A stretch of 5,765 nucleotides of DNA from an uncultured bacterium (GTDB lineage: Bacteria > Patescibacteriota > Gracilibacteria > UBA4473). The stretch spans positions 1 through 5,765 of the forward strand of contig CAMZKS010000123.1 in the NCBI GenBank assembly GCA_947311285.1, read 5' to 3'. A program made the translations under genes and the position numbers. Under the pieces are notes generated by a model. The model saw nothing but the letters and a program-made list of their open reading frames with translations. It searched no databases and was not told where the DNA came from. Positions 5,055 to 5,765 of this stretch are shown here, one piece after another; within the stretch, counting starts at the first letter, position 1; every line of letters starts with the position of its first letter.

Positions 5055-5765
5055 ATGGCGTCACCTTTTGAACACTTTCAACAAAATTTTGCTAAAGCGG
5101 CGGATCACTTAGGGCTTTCTGAGGAGGTAAGAGCTAGATTAATGGAGCCTGAAAATGTTTTTAAAACACAAATTGAATATCAAACAGATGCAGGAGAAAT
5201 AAAATCGGTTGCCGCTTACCGAGTGCAGAATAATTCTGCTCGTGGTCCTTATAAAGGGGGTATTCGATTTCACCCGGAGGCCGATGAGGCGGAGGTTAAA
5301 ACTTTGGCAGCGTTGATGAGCTTAAAGTGTGCGGTGGTTAACATTCCGCTTGGTGGTGGAAAGGGGGGGGTGGAAGTGAATCCTAAGGACATGTCTGAGC
5401 GAGAACTTGAACGCGTAGGGAGAGCTTATATGAGAGCTTTGGCAGCAGCGGGCATTGTGGGACCGGATAAAGATATTCCCGCGCCAGATGTTTATACAAA
5501 CCCACAAACGATGGCCTGGATGTTAGATGAATATGAGAAGGTTATGAGGCAGAAAGCGCCTGGAGTGATTACGGGAAAACCGATTGAGTTAGGAGGTAGC
5601 TTGGGGCGATCGTACGCGACGGCTCAGGGTGGTTTTTTTGTTTTGCGGGATTACCTAAAAGATCAAGGCAAGACGTTGAGTGAAATCACTATTGCCGTGC
5701 AAGGTTTTGGAAATGCCGGAGCCTATTTTTCGAGTATCGCCAGTGATGCAGGTATGAAAGTAGTA
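5055..5765 (+). CDS. gdhA: Glutamate dehydrogenase (Glu/Leu/Phe/Val family), C-terminus cut by window edge
   Basis: 237 codons from ATG 5055 to the right edge; complete enzymes have about 415-450 residues, so slightly over half is present. It catalyses reversible NAD(P)-dependent oxidative deamination of glutamate to 2-oxoglutarate and ammonia in the cytoplasm. Visible: VQNNSARGPYKGGIRFHP (57-74), MSLKCAVVNIPLGGGKGG (88-105) with substrate-binding Lys91 and catalytic Lys103, PDKDIPAPDVYTNPQTMAWMLDEY (137-160) with catalytic Asp145, TGKPIELGGSLGR (173-185) and the Rossmann motif VQGFGNAG (215-222) at the start of the cofactor domain. Close conservation of the substrate pocket favours glutamate over leucine or phenylalanine. 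NAD versus NADP preference cannot be decided because the relevant strand lies past the edge. An in-frame TAA at 5040-5042 limits the start. There is no Shine-Dalgarno motif before the ATG. A run of eight G (5363-5370) lies inside the Lys103-Gly-Gly codons. Confidence 0.96.
   Translation, partial: MASPFEHFQQNFAKAADHLGLSEEVRARLMEPENVFKTQIEYQTDAGEIKSVAAYRVQNNSARGPYKGGIRFHPEADEAEVKTLAALMSLKCAVVNIPLGGGKGGVEVNPKDMSERELERVGRAYMRALAAAGIVGPDKDIPAPDVYTNPQTMAWMLDEYEKVMRQKAPGVITGKPIELGGSLGRSYATAQGGFFVLRDYLKDQGKTLSEITIAVQGFGNAGAYFSSIASDAGMKVV

Noticed and set aside
4988..5071. 27-codon plus-strand frame in the prs-gdhA spacer
   Set aside because: No ribosome site, Cys/Phe-rich due to the T run, and overlaps the gdhA start in another frame; likely chance.
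5322..5507. 61-codon minus-strand frame
   Set aside because: Antisense shadow of conserved gdhA codons.

Overview
This window looks like chromosomal DNA of a moderately AT-rich bacterium that uses the standard genetic code. The leading guess for the lineage is a Patescibacteria/CPR-type organism. That is an inference from gene content (stand-alone RnfD-like membrane protein, PRPP synthase, TatD, NAD(P)-glutamate dehydrogenase), short spacers and the near absence of Shine-Dalgarno sites; no single marker in the window proves it. No CRISPR array, insertion sequence or rRNA was seen.

Layout, left to right. (1) 1-962, minus strand: a secreted protein of unknown family whose C-terminus is cut by the left edge, preceded by a 93-residue single-pass membrane protein with an (Asp-Gly)4 tail. 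The two probably form a small cell-surface operon. (2) 1072-2073, plus strand: an NqrB/RnfD-superfamily membrane protein read from a promoter whose -10 box is so close to the ATG that the mRNA is probably leaderless. (3) 2063-2217, plus strand: a 21-codon reading frame with the only strong Shine-Dalgarno site in the window overlaps the end of the RnfD-like gene. It looks like the first residues of a DEDD-type 3'-5' exonuclease, is cut off, and is followed at once by a CAT-anticodon tRNA (elongator Met most likely). The tRNA terminator hairpin lies inside the 3' end of the convergent gene. (4) 3901-2226, minus strand: a two-gene operon, family-2 glycosyltransferase then TatD-type metal-dependent hydrolase, with a 2-base gap and a good promoter. 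(5) 3951-4886, plus strand: ribose-phosphate pyrophosphokinase (prs), divergent from the glycosyltransferase over a 49-base spacer. (6) 5055-5765, plus strand: the first 237 codons of glutamate dehydrogenase, cut by the right edge, behind a 168-base spacer holding a good promoter and a hairpin with a run of eight T.

The conserved genes are housekeeping: PRPP supply for nucleotide synthesis, glutamate/2-oxoglutarate interconversion, surface polysaccharide synthesis and nucleic-acid turnover. The most interesting parts are the unknown surface pair at the left, the orphan RnfD-like protein, the truncated exonuclease-like start beside the tRNA, and the general lack of Shine-Dalgarno signals combined with promoters placed at or next to start codons.
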